Below are positions 25,270 through 33,338 of a DNA stretch of 64,000 nucleotides, in pieces. Each line of letters begins with the position of its first letter. The first letter of the stretch is position 1. Source of the stretch: JBBATK01 sp044224515 (GTDB lineage Bacteria; Bacteroidota; Ignavibacteria; Kapaibacteriales; NICIL-2); contig JBGAKH010000002.1 of the NCBI GenBank assembly GCA_044224515.1, positions 248,001 to 312,000 of the forward strand, in the 5' to 3' direction. Below the pieces are notes generated by a model. The model was not told where the DNA came from, made no database searches, and saw nothing but the letters and a program-made list of their open reading frames with translations. The position numbers and the translations under genes were made by a program.

Positions 25270-26799
25270 CTAGTCCATGATGTTTTCATCATGCTTGTTT
25301 TTGAGATACACGAGACCTATTACAAAGCTCACAGCAGCCACACCAATGGGGTACCACAATCCCGACAATGGTGTCGTGCCTTTAAAAGAAGTGATCAAGG
25401 TTGCAATGAACGGTACAAGACCACCGAATACTCCGTTACCAATATGATAGGGTAGCGACATAGATGTGTAACGAATTTTAGTCGGGAAGAGCTCGACCAG
25501 GAAGGCTGCAATTGGACCATATACCATGGTTACAAAGACAATCTGAATAAAGACTAAAAACACAAAGGTCCAATAATCTCCCGTGGGCAGTACTTTATCA
25601 AGATATTGGGTTTTTGCATGCGCTACAGGTTTGCTACCATCAGCAAATACAGTATCTACATTGACTTCTTTGTACGTCATTCCGCTCGTCAGTGTCTTTG
25701 CTACACTAGTTGTAATCAAGGAGTCGGTTTTGCCTTTGACCAGGTCTCGCTTCACAACGGGCGCTGCCGCAGATTGTAGTTGTGTTTTCTGCATTTCTGC
25801 AACGTTGGTCGCATCGAGGAAGTGTTGGTAGATAGCTTGGTAAGAAACAATGCCGGCAAGCATACCACCGAGCATAATCCACTTTCGTCCTAAACGATCA
25901 CTAAGACCTCCAAAAAACACAAAGAAGGGCGTAGCACCGAGAATTGCTAAGAGGATGATGTACCGTGACTCATTGAAATCCAGTTTACAGGTATTCTCTA
26001 AAAAACTCTGTGCGTAGAATTGTCCAGTGTACCAAATCACACCCTGACCCATCACTGCGCCAAACAATGCCAAGAGAACCATCTTGAAATTCGCCTTGTG
26101 ACTGAACGATTCTTTGATGGGATTGGCTGATGTTTTTCCCTCGGATTTGAGCTTAGCGAAGACGGGCGATTCGTTCATACGTAGACGTATATAAACCGAT
26201 ACTCCTACCAGAAGAATGGAAATCAGGAAGGGAACACGCCAACCATAGAACTCAAACTGCTCTTTACCCATGGTGTTCTTCACAAACACGATGATACCCA
26301 GAGATAAGAACAGTCCTAAAGTTGCCGTTGTTTGAATCCAGCTAGTGTAGTATCCGCGGCGGCCTGCTGGAGCATGCTCCGCAACGTAGGTTGCTGCGCC
26401 GCCATACTCTCCGCCAAGCGCTAATCCTTGAATCAGGCGTAGGATTAAGACTAACACCGGAGCCAGATAACCGATGTTTGCATAGGTGGGGATAAGTCCG
26501 ATACAAAAGGTTGAGCCTCCCATCAGCAACAGGGTAAGAAGGAAGGTATACTTCCGTCCGACTATATCCCCTAAGCGACCGAAGACCAAAGCTCCAAATG
26601 GTCGTACAATGAAGCCTGCAGCAAAAATCGCAAGAGTGTTGATGAGAGCTGATGCGCCGGCATCAGCAGGAAACAACTGCTTACCAATGATGACGGCAAG
26701 CGAACCGAATATGTAAAAGTCATACCATTCAATCAAGGTTCCGAGCGACGATGCGCCGATGACCTTCACGATGGTATTCGTTTCAGAGTTTTGTGACAT
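25270..26799 (-). CDS. MFS transporter, metabolite:H+ symporter type
   Basis: 509 aa from the ATG of MSQNSETNTIVKV (the open frame extends to 26826). Twelve helices; hallmark stretches ASSLGTLIEWYDFYIFGSL at the N-terminus, GRLGDIVGRKYTFLLTLLLMGGSTF, RLIQGLALGGEYGGAATYVAEHAP, and SDRLGRKWIMLGG between helices. These place it in the metabolite:H+ symporter branch (ProP/ShiA-like). An unusual extra loop of about 80 residues (near residue 340-425, with many Ser, Thr and Lys) lies between helices 8 and 10. Position between an outer-membrane porin and the SCFA activation genes suggests a carboxylate substrate; amino or dicarboxylic acids are possible. Confidence 0.85.
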   Translation of the reverse strand: MSQNSETNTIVKVIGASSLGTLIEWYDFYIFGSLAVIIGKQLFPADAGASALINTLAIFAAGFIVRPFGALVFGRLGDIVGRKYTFLLTLLLMGGSTFCIGLIPTYANIGYLAPVLVLILRLIQGLALGGEYGGAATYVAEHAPAGRRGYYTSWIQTTATLGLFLSLGIIVFVKNTMGKEQFEFYGWRVPFLISILLVGVSVYIRLRMNESPVFAKLKSEGKTSANPIKESFSHKANFKMVLLALFGAVMGQGVIWYTGQFYAQSFLENTCKLDFNESRYIILLAILGATPFFVFFGGLSDRLGRKWIMLGGMLAGIVSYQAIYQHFLDATNVAEMQKTQLQSAAAPVVKRDLVKGKTDSLITTSVAKTLTSGMTYKEVNVDTVFADGSKPVAHAKTQYLDKVLPTGDYWTFVFLVFIQIVFVTMVYGPIAAFLVELFPTKIRYTSMSLPYHIGNGVFGGLVPFIATLITSFKGTTPLSGLWYPIGVAAVSFVIGLVYLKNKHDENIMD

Positions 26800-26862
26800 A
26801 AGGAGTCCCCTAGGGATGTTAAACATTCATTGTCTACCACGTTGCACGTTTCGACGTGGTCT

Positions 26863-28356
26863 CTAGAAATACACCATCGCCTGCGTTATGACTTCCGGGG
26901 AACTATACATCAGTGCCTTAGATGCATCGTATACCGGACGTGCCTTGTAGTGAATCGTAATCTTTGCATTGTGGCCATCCAGATATAGGTTTAATCCGGC
27001 CTCAGGCATCGTATAGGGGTCCTTGAGTCCTTCGAAGTTTGAGTGCGTTAGAGCCACATAGGGTTGAATGCGCATCTTGCTGAAGGCTCCATCGGAGAAT
27101 ATACCATAACGACCGGGTAACACATATCCGACTTGTGTATAAAAGATGGAGCCTGTTCCCAACAAGGGCATCGCGTTACCGGAACCATTGAAACTTTGTC
27201 CGCTCGTCGCAGAGGTAGCCGGATTCATTATACCAATATTCCGTACGTAGTTCTTGCCGTAATTAAGCATATAGTAGACCGCATATGCTGTAATAGCATC
27301 CGGATCTTTATCCGTGCGTAGAGGCAGGTCCAAAAACACATCAACCGCAACATGCTTCATTGCTACATCTGCAGTATCACGCTTGATGCGACCGGAATCG
27401 AGAGCGGTTCCTGTTGCAGTCCACATTCCGTCCGGCTGATACTGAAATCCTGCGCCAACATTCAGTACTTTTTTTGTACCGACATAACTACCCACTGTGT
27501 ATGGTAGGGTACGATTCTCTTTTTCGAATAACTCGTAGGCTGCATAGGCTGCAAACATGCCGTTCACATTTCGTGCTGAGTAGTTCGAGACCACTTGCGA
27601 AGCGGTTTTGACTATAGTTGCTGAGTCTGTAGCGATTGCCGTGAATGCACTTCCTACAGGGTAGCGAAATGGCATGTCGTAGGTAAGTTGATAGTCAAAG
27701 CCTGCGACCTTACCTTTAGCATATATACCCATGTAGCGTCCAAACTGGTCCGCCGCGTCAATATTCGTCCAGTTGAAAATAGGTGCGTCTACTGTCATAA
27801 TGTTCAGCGTGGATGCGCAACTCATACGAGACAAGCCATTGCAGTAGTTTAAACCCGTACCGATAAACAATCCGTCATCAGTGGGCTTTGCTCCGCCTGT
27901 CACACGAAACTCTACAAAGGCATCGTGCAAGAATAGTTGCGGTTTCTTGCCGTCATCATTTGGGTTTTCTGCTGCTGATTTACGTCCAGGTGCGCCTACA
28001 CCACCTGTGGAGATTGTCTGATTGTTGATACCGAAGTGCGATACGATCAACACGTCTTCAGAGAGTTTGCCCAACACTAACATGCGCGAGCGTCGCAAAC
28101 CAATGTCCCAAGAGGATGCCGTTCCCGCTGCATCAATGAAACTCCCAGGATTGTGTTCAATGTAACGTGTCCACACTTGCGACCAGGTTATGAAGCGAAA
28201 GTACTTGCTTCCGCCCTCATTTAATTTTACCACAACACCACTGCCGTAGTGATCCGATCCCTGTGCTCTTAGATGCACTGTACAAAGACAGAGTAGCATC
28301 AAGCTTCCCGCCACGTAAAAGAGTTTTAACAAAAAGGTGGGTAGCACTCTCTTCAT
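26863..28356 (-). CDS. Outer-membrane porin-like beta-barrel
   Basis: 497 aa. Signal sequence (about 1-32, ends VHLRAQGSD), followed by a porin-type barrel: KYFRFITWSQVWTRYIEHNPGS, DIGLRRSRMLVLGKLSEDVLIVSHFGINNQ, and a C-terminus ending in aromatic YF (VITQAMVYF). The LRRSRMLVLGKL segment is shared with phosphate-selective-porin-like Bacteroidota proteins. It is the first gene of the run porin-MFS-DUF6814-small protein-kinase, with 63 bases to the MFS gene. A hairpin (ACCACGT/ACGTGGT, 26834-26858) lies in that gap. Likely passes the same small acids across the outer membrane. Confidence 0.75.
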   Translation of the reverse strand: MKRVLPTFLLKLFYVAGSLMLLCLCTVHLRAQGSDHYGSGVVVKLNEGGSKYFRFITWSQVWTRYIEHNPGSFIDAAGTASSWDIGLRRSRMLVLGKLSEDVLIVSHFGINNQTISTGGVGAPGRKSAAENPNDDGKKPQLFLHDAFVEFRVTGGAKPTDDGLFIGTGLNYCNGLSRMSCASTLNIMTVDAPIFNWTNIDAADQFGRYMGIYAKGKVAGFDYQLTYDMPFRYPVGSAFTAIATDSATIVKTASQVVSNYSARNVNGMFAAYAAYELFEKENRTLPYTVGSYVGTKKVLNVGAGFQYQPDGMWTATGTALDSGRIKRDTADVAMKHVAVDVFLDLPLRTDKDPDAITAYAVYYMLNYGKNYVRNIGIMNPATSATSGQSFNGSGNAMPLLGTGSIFYTQVGYVLPGRYGIFSDGAFSKMRIQPYVALTHSNFEGLKDPYTMPEAGLNLYLDGHNAKITIHYKARPVYDASKALMYSSPEVITQAMVYF

Positions 28357-28735
28357 GTTCGTCTCCCGTTGTTAATGTTTTGACATACCACGTTGTTGGC
28401 TCTTTTCCCCTCTCAACTCTGCCTTCGCGCTCGTTGACTGTCCTGAACTGCGTTGCGCAAATTGTGGTCTTCGTGAGCTGAAGGTCTAATCCGAGGTATA
28501 TCGCTGTAAAGTGGTATAGGAGGTCGCACCGGCGACTTCCCCTACTTAACAAGGTTGTAAATCTTAACAGCGTGGCGTTATCTGTTGTTCTAGCGCACTG
28601 TGCAGTCTGCTTAGAGTGAATTTTTGCATGCACATAGTTGCACTATGTGCCGACGAACTTGACTTTTACAACAGGTTATTGGTGTTGTGTGCGTATGGTG
28701 TGGATTATGGTGTGGGTCAGTCCTGATTCAGCTCG
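28357..28735. other. Intergenic region upstream of the porin operon
   Basis: 379 bases without a supported gene; the overlapping frame 28217-28633 is a shadow. It holds two perfect hairpins: GGAGGTCGC-ACCG-GCGACTTCC (28519-28540) and GCACATAGT-TGC-ACTATGTGC (28630-28650). These may be transcription ends or regulator sites for the porin operon or the zinc-ribbon gene. No TAnnTTTG box is visible on the minus strand. Confidence 0.4.
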
Positions 28736-29161
28736 CTATTTATTGGCTTTGAGTCGTTCCCACTTAATGAGCATGTACTTGTCGCCTAACTCAGTGATTA
28801 TCATCCCACTGTTGTTCAGGTTTTGTGATTGACTCATGTAACTCAATAACTCGTCGTGGCGTAGCACCTTATAGGTCGGCTTGTAGTCTTGGTTGGTTGG
28901 TTTGGCAATGTTATAGCGTTTGATCCAGTTCATGACCGATACGTGGCTCACCCCGATCAATCGTTCGATTTCTCGAAGACTTACCCCCTCGATGTACAAT
29001 TGCAAGGCTTTGATCACGTAATAGGTGTCAACACTCTTGCCATCTTTGAAAACCGAAAAGTGATACTCGCATGCCTTGCAGTGATAACGCTGTCGTCCTT
29101 TCACTACACCGCTCTTGGTAACGTGCTCAGAACTACATTTTGGGCAGGCAATAATGTTCAT
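28736..29161 (-). CDS. InsA-like zinc-ribbon/HTH protein without a transposase catalytic domain
   Basis: 141 aa from the ATG of MNIIACPKC (the frame continues to 29242). N-terminal zinc ribbon with two CxxC pairs (CPKC and CKAC, about residues 6-35), then an IS1-type HTH (YIEGVSLREIERLIGVSHVSVMNWIKRYNI, about 59-90). The last 50 residues (LLSYMSQSQNLNNSGMIITELGDKYMLIKWERLKANK) form a compact tail. It has no DDE catalytic domain, and no second frame or flanking inverted repeats are seen. It may be a remnant of an IS1-family element or a domesticated regulator; the intact, well-formed tail favours the second. Confidence 0.75.
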   Translation of the reverse strand: MNIIACPKCSSEHVTKSGVVKGRQRYHCKACEYHFSVFKDGKSVDTYYVIKALQLYIEGVSLREIERLIGVSHVSVMNWIKRYNIAKPTNQDYKPTYKVLRHDELLSYMSQSQNLNNSGMIITELGDKYMLIKWERLKANK

Positions 29162-29835
29162 AGGTACTCCGAAGTCGACGAAAAACAGATCTTGAGACCT
29201 CTTTGTCACGAAGCTACACAAACAACTATACTTGCTTAGCATAACGATACCTATTTAGCAACTTTGTTCACCGGCTTCGTGATGCGTAGATCTCTAAGTT
29301 CTTCATCAATGTGACACTTGCGACACTGTGTGCAGAGATACAAAAGGGTTAAAATGAGTGATTATCAACGAAACTGATAGTTCTGGCGTATAGGTGGGTC
29401 TGCTTGGCGCTTTGAAGAAAAGCTGTTGGATGAGGATGTGTCGCTAGGGGGAGTCTGTGGCTGTACTACGAGGAACAAGACCTCTCTTTAATACATAGCT
29501 TCATCGTTTAGACTTTTGTAGTGACAGTGTCATTGTGTCGGGCGAACAGTGCAGTGGTACAGTACGATTTCGAACGATTCGAGGCACACTGAAACTCCAT
29601 CATAGTACGTCCAACTATGGACACAATTCATCCATTTGACGCTCATTATGACATTCGTCTGCTATGGGCTGATGATCAGATGTTGCTGTTGTAGCTTTGT
29701 GCGCAGTTTCTGTGATACGCAGAGGACCAATGCTACTACGCGCCTGGATCACGAATCATTCTGCGTCACATGAGCAGTTGGTTCGCGGAGTTATCACAGC
29801 TGTTTCATTGACACATCACAGACAATCGAAAGACT
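29162..29835. other. Gene-free spacer before the thioredoxin gene
   Basis: About 670 bases with no supported coding frame. A TAnnTTTG box (TAGCTTTG, 29692-29699) lies 137 bases before the plus-strand gene at 29836. A short palindrome (TGACA-G-TGTCA near 29521) is present, but no terminal repeats or target duplication that would mark an insertion. Confidence 0.45.
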
Positions 29836-31500
29836 ATGTTTATGAAAAATACTTTCTTCTCAACCCTACTCTGTGTTCTTTCCCTATTGTTGAACACTTC
29901 GTATATGGCATCCGCGGGTTCGTTGGATCATCCCACGGTCATCACCGGTAAGGTGTTGGGCTCGAATGGAAAGCCCATGCTCCTGGCACACGTTCTTGCA
30001 TCACAGTACAATACCGCGTCGGAGAAACCAAAGATGGTAGCTGCTCGACCTGATGGTTCTTACTCTTTGTCGCTGCCTCCGGGTTGGCATGAGTTGAGCT
30101 TTGCAGGTGTCAACCACCAAAGCGAGCGCACAATGGGCTGGGTCTATTGTTGTGGACAAAGCATGACCATAAACGCCCGCTTGCAAGCCAACAGCTATCG
30201 CGGTCCAATTGACTCTGTTACTGTGATAACAGATTTAGACGACTTCAACTTCAACAAGGCTCGAGCGATGACAAAGCAAAGCGATGGCACTTTTGCCATC
30301 GACGTGAGTTCGCCGGCGGATCGACTCGTGTATCAAGTCATCGTCTACACTGCTTCAACCATGGAACCCCATAGTATCAACGGAACGATGGCTAACAAGT
30401 ATGAATACGATGGAGGAGGAGATTATCGCTCTTACATTGATGTGCATAATGGTCAAGCGCATATCGTATTCGATCCGAAGCAAGTGGCTTTCCGCAATGA
30501 TTCCTCGAGCGTTGAGTACATCGACTCCTTCTCAAAAACCATTCAGAAAATTGTTGACGAGCAACAACAAACGTGGGCGACATTCTTTACGGAATCTGCA
30601 CGCTTGCAGGATGGTCAGAAACCCGAATTCAATCCGGCTGCTCTACGCTCTGCTCTTCGCAAACGTATTATGTCTGAAAAAAACGAGGATGTTAAACATG
30701 TATTGATGATGTCGTACTTGTCGGTACCCTCGTTCAGCAAGGACAGCACGGGTGCGGACCCGAAGTTCGTTGACTATATCTTGAAAACCATTGAGCCGAG
30801 CGATCCTATCTGGATGCACTATCCAAACATGGTGTTGGCAGCGGTTCGCATGAGTTCAAATCCTAAGAGTGACTATGCACTTCGTTTGGTCGACGAGAAC
30901 ATGTACGTTAGCCTCAAAGCACAGGTGTTGTACACGATCATATCGGATCTGTACGAGAACCGTCGCTTTGAAGAAGCAAAGCCCCTGTACGACAGGCTCA
31001 CCACGGAGTTTCGTGATACCTATCCGGCTGCACAGGCTTTACGTGAGTTGCGACCAAATCGCAAGATTGCCGTGGGTAACATGATTCCCAAGTTTGAGTT
31101 CGAATCGCTGGAAGACTCGACCATTCAATACATACCCGAAACACTGAAAGGTCGTTGGGTGCTGATCGACAACTGGGCTACCTGGTGCGGACCCTGCGTG
31201 GCTGAAATGGCAGCGCTTCACAAAGCACACGAAAACTTTAAGGACAAGAAGTTTACGATTCTCAGTGTTAGTTATGACCGAGCCAAGTCCGATGTCGAAC
31301 GCTTCCGCAAAGCAAAGTGGCCTATGCCCTGGCTTCATTGCTTCTCGGCAGGTGTTTGGCAGAATGAGGCATCCAAAATTTTCGAAGTCAATGGAATCCC
31401 GAAGCCAATCTTGGTTGATCCGGACGGACGCATCGTCGCCCTGGATAGTGACTTGCGTGGTCCGCAGTTGGAACAAACGCTGCAAAAGTTTATTAAGTAG
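29836..31500 (+). CDS. Exported TlpA/ResA-type thioredoxin with an N-terminal regulatory-like domain
   Basis: 554 aa. Signal peptide (about 1-27), a carboxypeptidase-like repeat (about 36-115, VITGKVLGSNGKPMLLAHVLAS), a long alpha-helical middle (about 230-390) and a C-terminal thioredoxin domain (about 418-554). The active site is WATWCGPC, with the cis-proline in NGIPKPILVD. It should reduce disulfides in periplasmic partners, as TlpA does. No sorting domain, so it stays in the periplasm or on a membrane. Single gene with its own terminator. The ATG of MKNTFFS two codons later is an equally good start. Confidence 0.85.
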   Translation: MFMKNTFFSTLLCVLSLLLNTSYMASAGSLDHPTVITGKVLGSNGKPMLLAHVLASQYNTASEKPKMVAARPDGSYSLSLPPGWHELSFAGVNHQSERTMGWVYCCGQSMTINARLQANSYRGPIDSVTVITDLDDFNFNKARAMTKQSDGTFAIDVSSPADRLVYQVIVYTASTMEPHSINGTMANKYEYDGGGDYRSYIDVHNGQAHIVFDPKQVAFRNDSSSVEYIDSFSKTIQKIVDEQQQTWATFFTESARLQDGQKPEFNPAALRSALRKRIMSEKNEDVKHVLMMSYLSVPSFSKDSTGADPKFVDYILKTIEPSDPIWMHYPNMVLAAVRMSSNPKSDYALRLVDENMYVSLKAQVLYTIISDLYENRRFEEAKPLYDRLTTEFRDTYPAAQALRELRPNRKIAVGNMIPKFEFESLEDSTIQYIPETLKGRWVLIDNWATWCGPCVAEMAALHKAHENFKDKKFTILSVSYDRAKSDVERFRKAKWPMPWLHCFSAGVWQNEASKIFEVNGIPKPILVDPDGRIVALDSDLRGPQLEQTLQKFIK

Positions 31501-31538
31501 GTAGTTCCTTGCGACTCCGTCGATAACAGACGACTTTC

Positions 31539-31570
31539 AAACCCCGACGAAGCGCTCGTTGGGGTTTTTT
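31539..31570 (+). terminator. Rho-independent terminator
   Basis: AAACCCCGACGA (31539-31550) pairs with TCGTTGGGGTTT (31556-31567; one G-T pair) over a 5-base loop and is followed by TTT. It closes the thioredoxin gene. Confidence 0.85.
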
Positions 31571-31710
31571 GTTGCTTTAGCGTGACAATTGTTCTACACG
31601 ACAGTCATGCTGCTTGTCTATTACTCTTCACTTGTCCGTTGCCTGACTACACGAAGAGAAGAATATCGGACTATTATAATAAGAGTTATTTGTCGTAAAT
31701 TATAGGTACC

Positions 31711-31716
31711 GGGAGG
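31711..31716 (+). promoter_or_regulatory. Shine-Dalgarno site setting the start of the GNAT-like gene
   Basis: GGGAGG lies 5 bases before ATG 31722. The longer frame would begin at a GTG inside this site (31716), which is unlikely. Good Shine-Dalgarno sites are uncommon in this window. Confidence 0.7.
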
Positions 31717-31721
31717 TGCTT

Positions 31722-33338
31722 ATGCGACAAAGGTTTTCATCGCGCTGTGATGCTCTTCATGTGGCAAGCATGCATGCTCAGAATGCGCAGAACATCATTG
31801 ATAGTTTACTGAGCTGCACATCATCAACGCTTCCTACCGGTGAGGTGTTGCTCCGATACTACAATCAGCTGATCTGTAGCTATGCGTATGCTCCAAATAA
31901 GACTGTACAGAGAACTATAGAACGTGAATGGCTTCGTCTTTCAGCGCATTGCAAAACGCTCTTCGCATCTTCACGTGCGTCGCGAATCGCCGAGAACGAG
32001 GGCATGCCATGGCAGCTTACGGAAACATCCTTCTCACCTCACTTTCTTCGCTGGCTGCGAGGGCAGAAACAGTGTGATATCGAGGCCGTCCTGAACGGAA
32101 GCAAACGCGGATTTCTAAACAACATCCTTACGCATAGTTTGCATTCGCTTCTTGGAAGTGAAACTGCGGCAGGTCTCGACAACGAACATTTGCTAGAGAG
32201 ATTGCGAGTGGCACCGCGGCGGCGTTTAGAGTACATTTTACTACAGTTGGAGCGTTTCGAAGCATTCCCTGCACTGGAAGAGTACTTTATGGAGCAGCTT
32301 GGTGTGCGTGTTCGCGTAAAGCCCAAACACTCCGCCTTTTGTCGTTCGGGCAATCGCCTGTCTTTCATCAAGCAGTACTATCACACTGAGATCCTCAAGC
32401 GATTCGATCATGAATCGCTCATCCAACAAGCTCTGCCCGCACAACGTTGGCTGCGCACCTCCGAACGCGATGAACTCTGTACGCGCATTAAACGTTCTAT
32501 GGTCCTTACTGCGCGGGAAACAGATCCGGCAACCTATTTGGACGAAAACTCACTGCGCCTCTACGAGCTGGAACGCGGTATATCGGTTGCCCTCTATGGA
32601 ATTGAGTCAAAACGGCAACTGCCTCTGGAATCATACATCGGTTACACTTTGTTCAAGAACGGATTGGCTTGTGCTTATGGTGGTGCCTGGGTGTTTGGTC
32701 ACCATGCAACATTCGGTATCAATATCCATGAGGCTTTCCGCGGCGGAGAATCAGGGTTTGTTCTATGTCAGCTATTGCGCGTCTACACGCAGCTCTTCGA
32801 TCTTCACACAATTGAAGTCGAGCCCTATCAGTATGGTCTCGACAATCCGGAAGGCATTTCCACCGCAGCGTTTTGGTTCTACTATCGCTATGGATTTCGT
32901 CCGATTGACTCTCGTTTGGCTGCGCGCGCGAAGCGCGAGCAGGAGCGCATGAAATCTGATCCTTCTCATCGTAGCTCCGTCCGCACCTTGAAAGCATTTA
33001 CTGCTTCCAACATTATGCGTTCCTCAGTATCGACCAAGACTCTTCGAGTTCCGGATGTCAGCTATGCCGTACTTAAAATGATAGCTCGGCACTATCACAA
33101 TGACGATCATGCAGCAGCACGCGATGCTGTGAGGCGTGTTCTTCATCTCGCTCCGCGATTGAAGAAAACAGCAGAGACTCATACTCGACACTTCGAAGAG
33201 TTCGCCCTTTGGGCGCTCAGTGCAGGATCGTTGAATGCTCGGACAGCTCCTATGATCGGAGCTCTCGCTCGCTTGAAGGCGGAGGAACCCTACGCTTTTC
33301 AGAAACAACTCCGCCGTTTCGTTGACCTGGTTCGCTGA
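31722..33338 (+). CDS. Large unknown protein with a GNAT-like segment
   Basis: 538 aa, no signal peptide or membrane segment, so cytoplasmic. I do not recognise the whole protein. About residues 300-400 look like a GNAT N-acyltransferase core: strand GLACAYGGAWVFGHHATFGINI, a glycine-bearing turn (HEAFRGGESGFVLCQLLRVY), the strand TIEVEPYQYGLDNP and the end of the fold AAFWFYYRYGFRPID. The first 250 residues are helical with paired Arg and Glu, and the last 130 hold Arg-rich helices. The acyl donor or acceptor is unknown. The gene ends exactly where the convergent protease gene ends. Confidence 0.75.
   Translation: MRQRFSSRCDALHVASMHAQNAQNIIDSLLSCTSSTLPTGEVLLRYYNQLICSYAYAPNKTVQRTIEREWLRLSAHCKTLFASSRASRIAENEGMPWQLTETSFSPHFLRWLRGQKQCDIEAVLNGSKRGFLNNILTHSLHSLLGSETAAGLDNEHLLERLRVAPRRRLEYILLQLERFEAFPALEEYFMEQLGVRVRVKPKHSAFCRSGNRLSFIKQYYHTEILKRFDHESLIQQALPAQRWLRTSERDELCTRIKRSMVLTARETDPATYLDENSLRLYELERGISVALYGIESKRQLPLESYIGYTLFKNGLACAYGGAWVFGHHATFGINIHEAFRGGESGFVLCQLLRVYTQLFDLHTIEVEPYQYGLDNPEGISTAAFWFYYRYGFRPIDSRLAARAKREQERMKSDPSHRSSVRTLKAFTASNIMRSSVSTKTLRVPDVSYAVLKMIARHYHNDDHAAARDAVRRVLHLAPRLKKTAETHTRHFEEFALWALSAGSLNARTAPMIGALARLKAEEPYAFQKQLRRFVDLVR

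Noticed and set aside
28217..28633. 138-aa minus-strand frame at the start of the porin gene
   Set aside because: Runs in another frame across the porin start and has no signal peptide or family features.
28736..29161. Complete IS element
   Set aside because: No catalytic DDE domain, no second frame, no terminal inverted repeats or target duplication could be seen.
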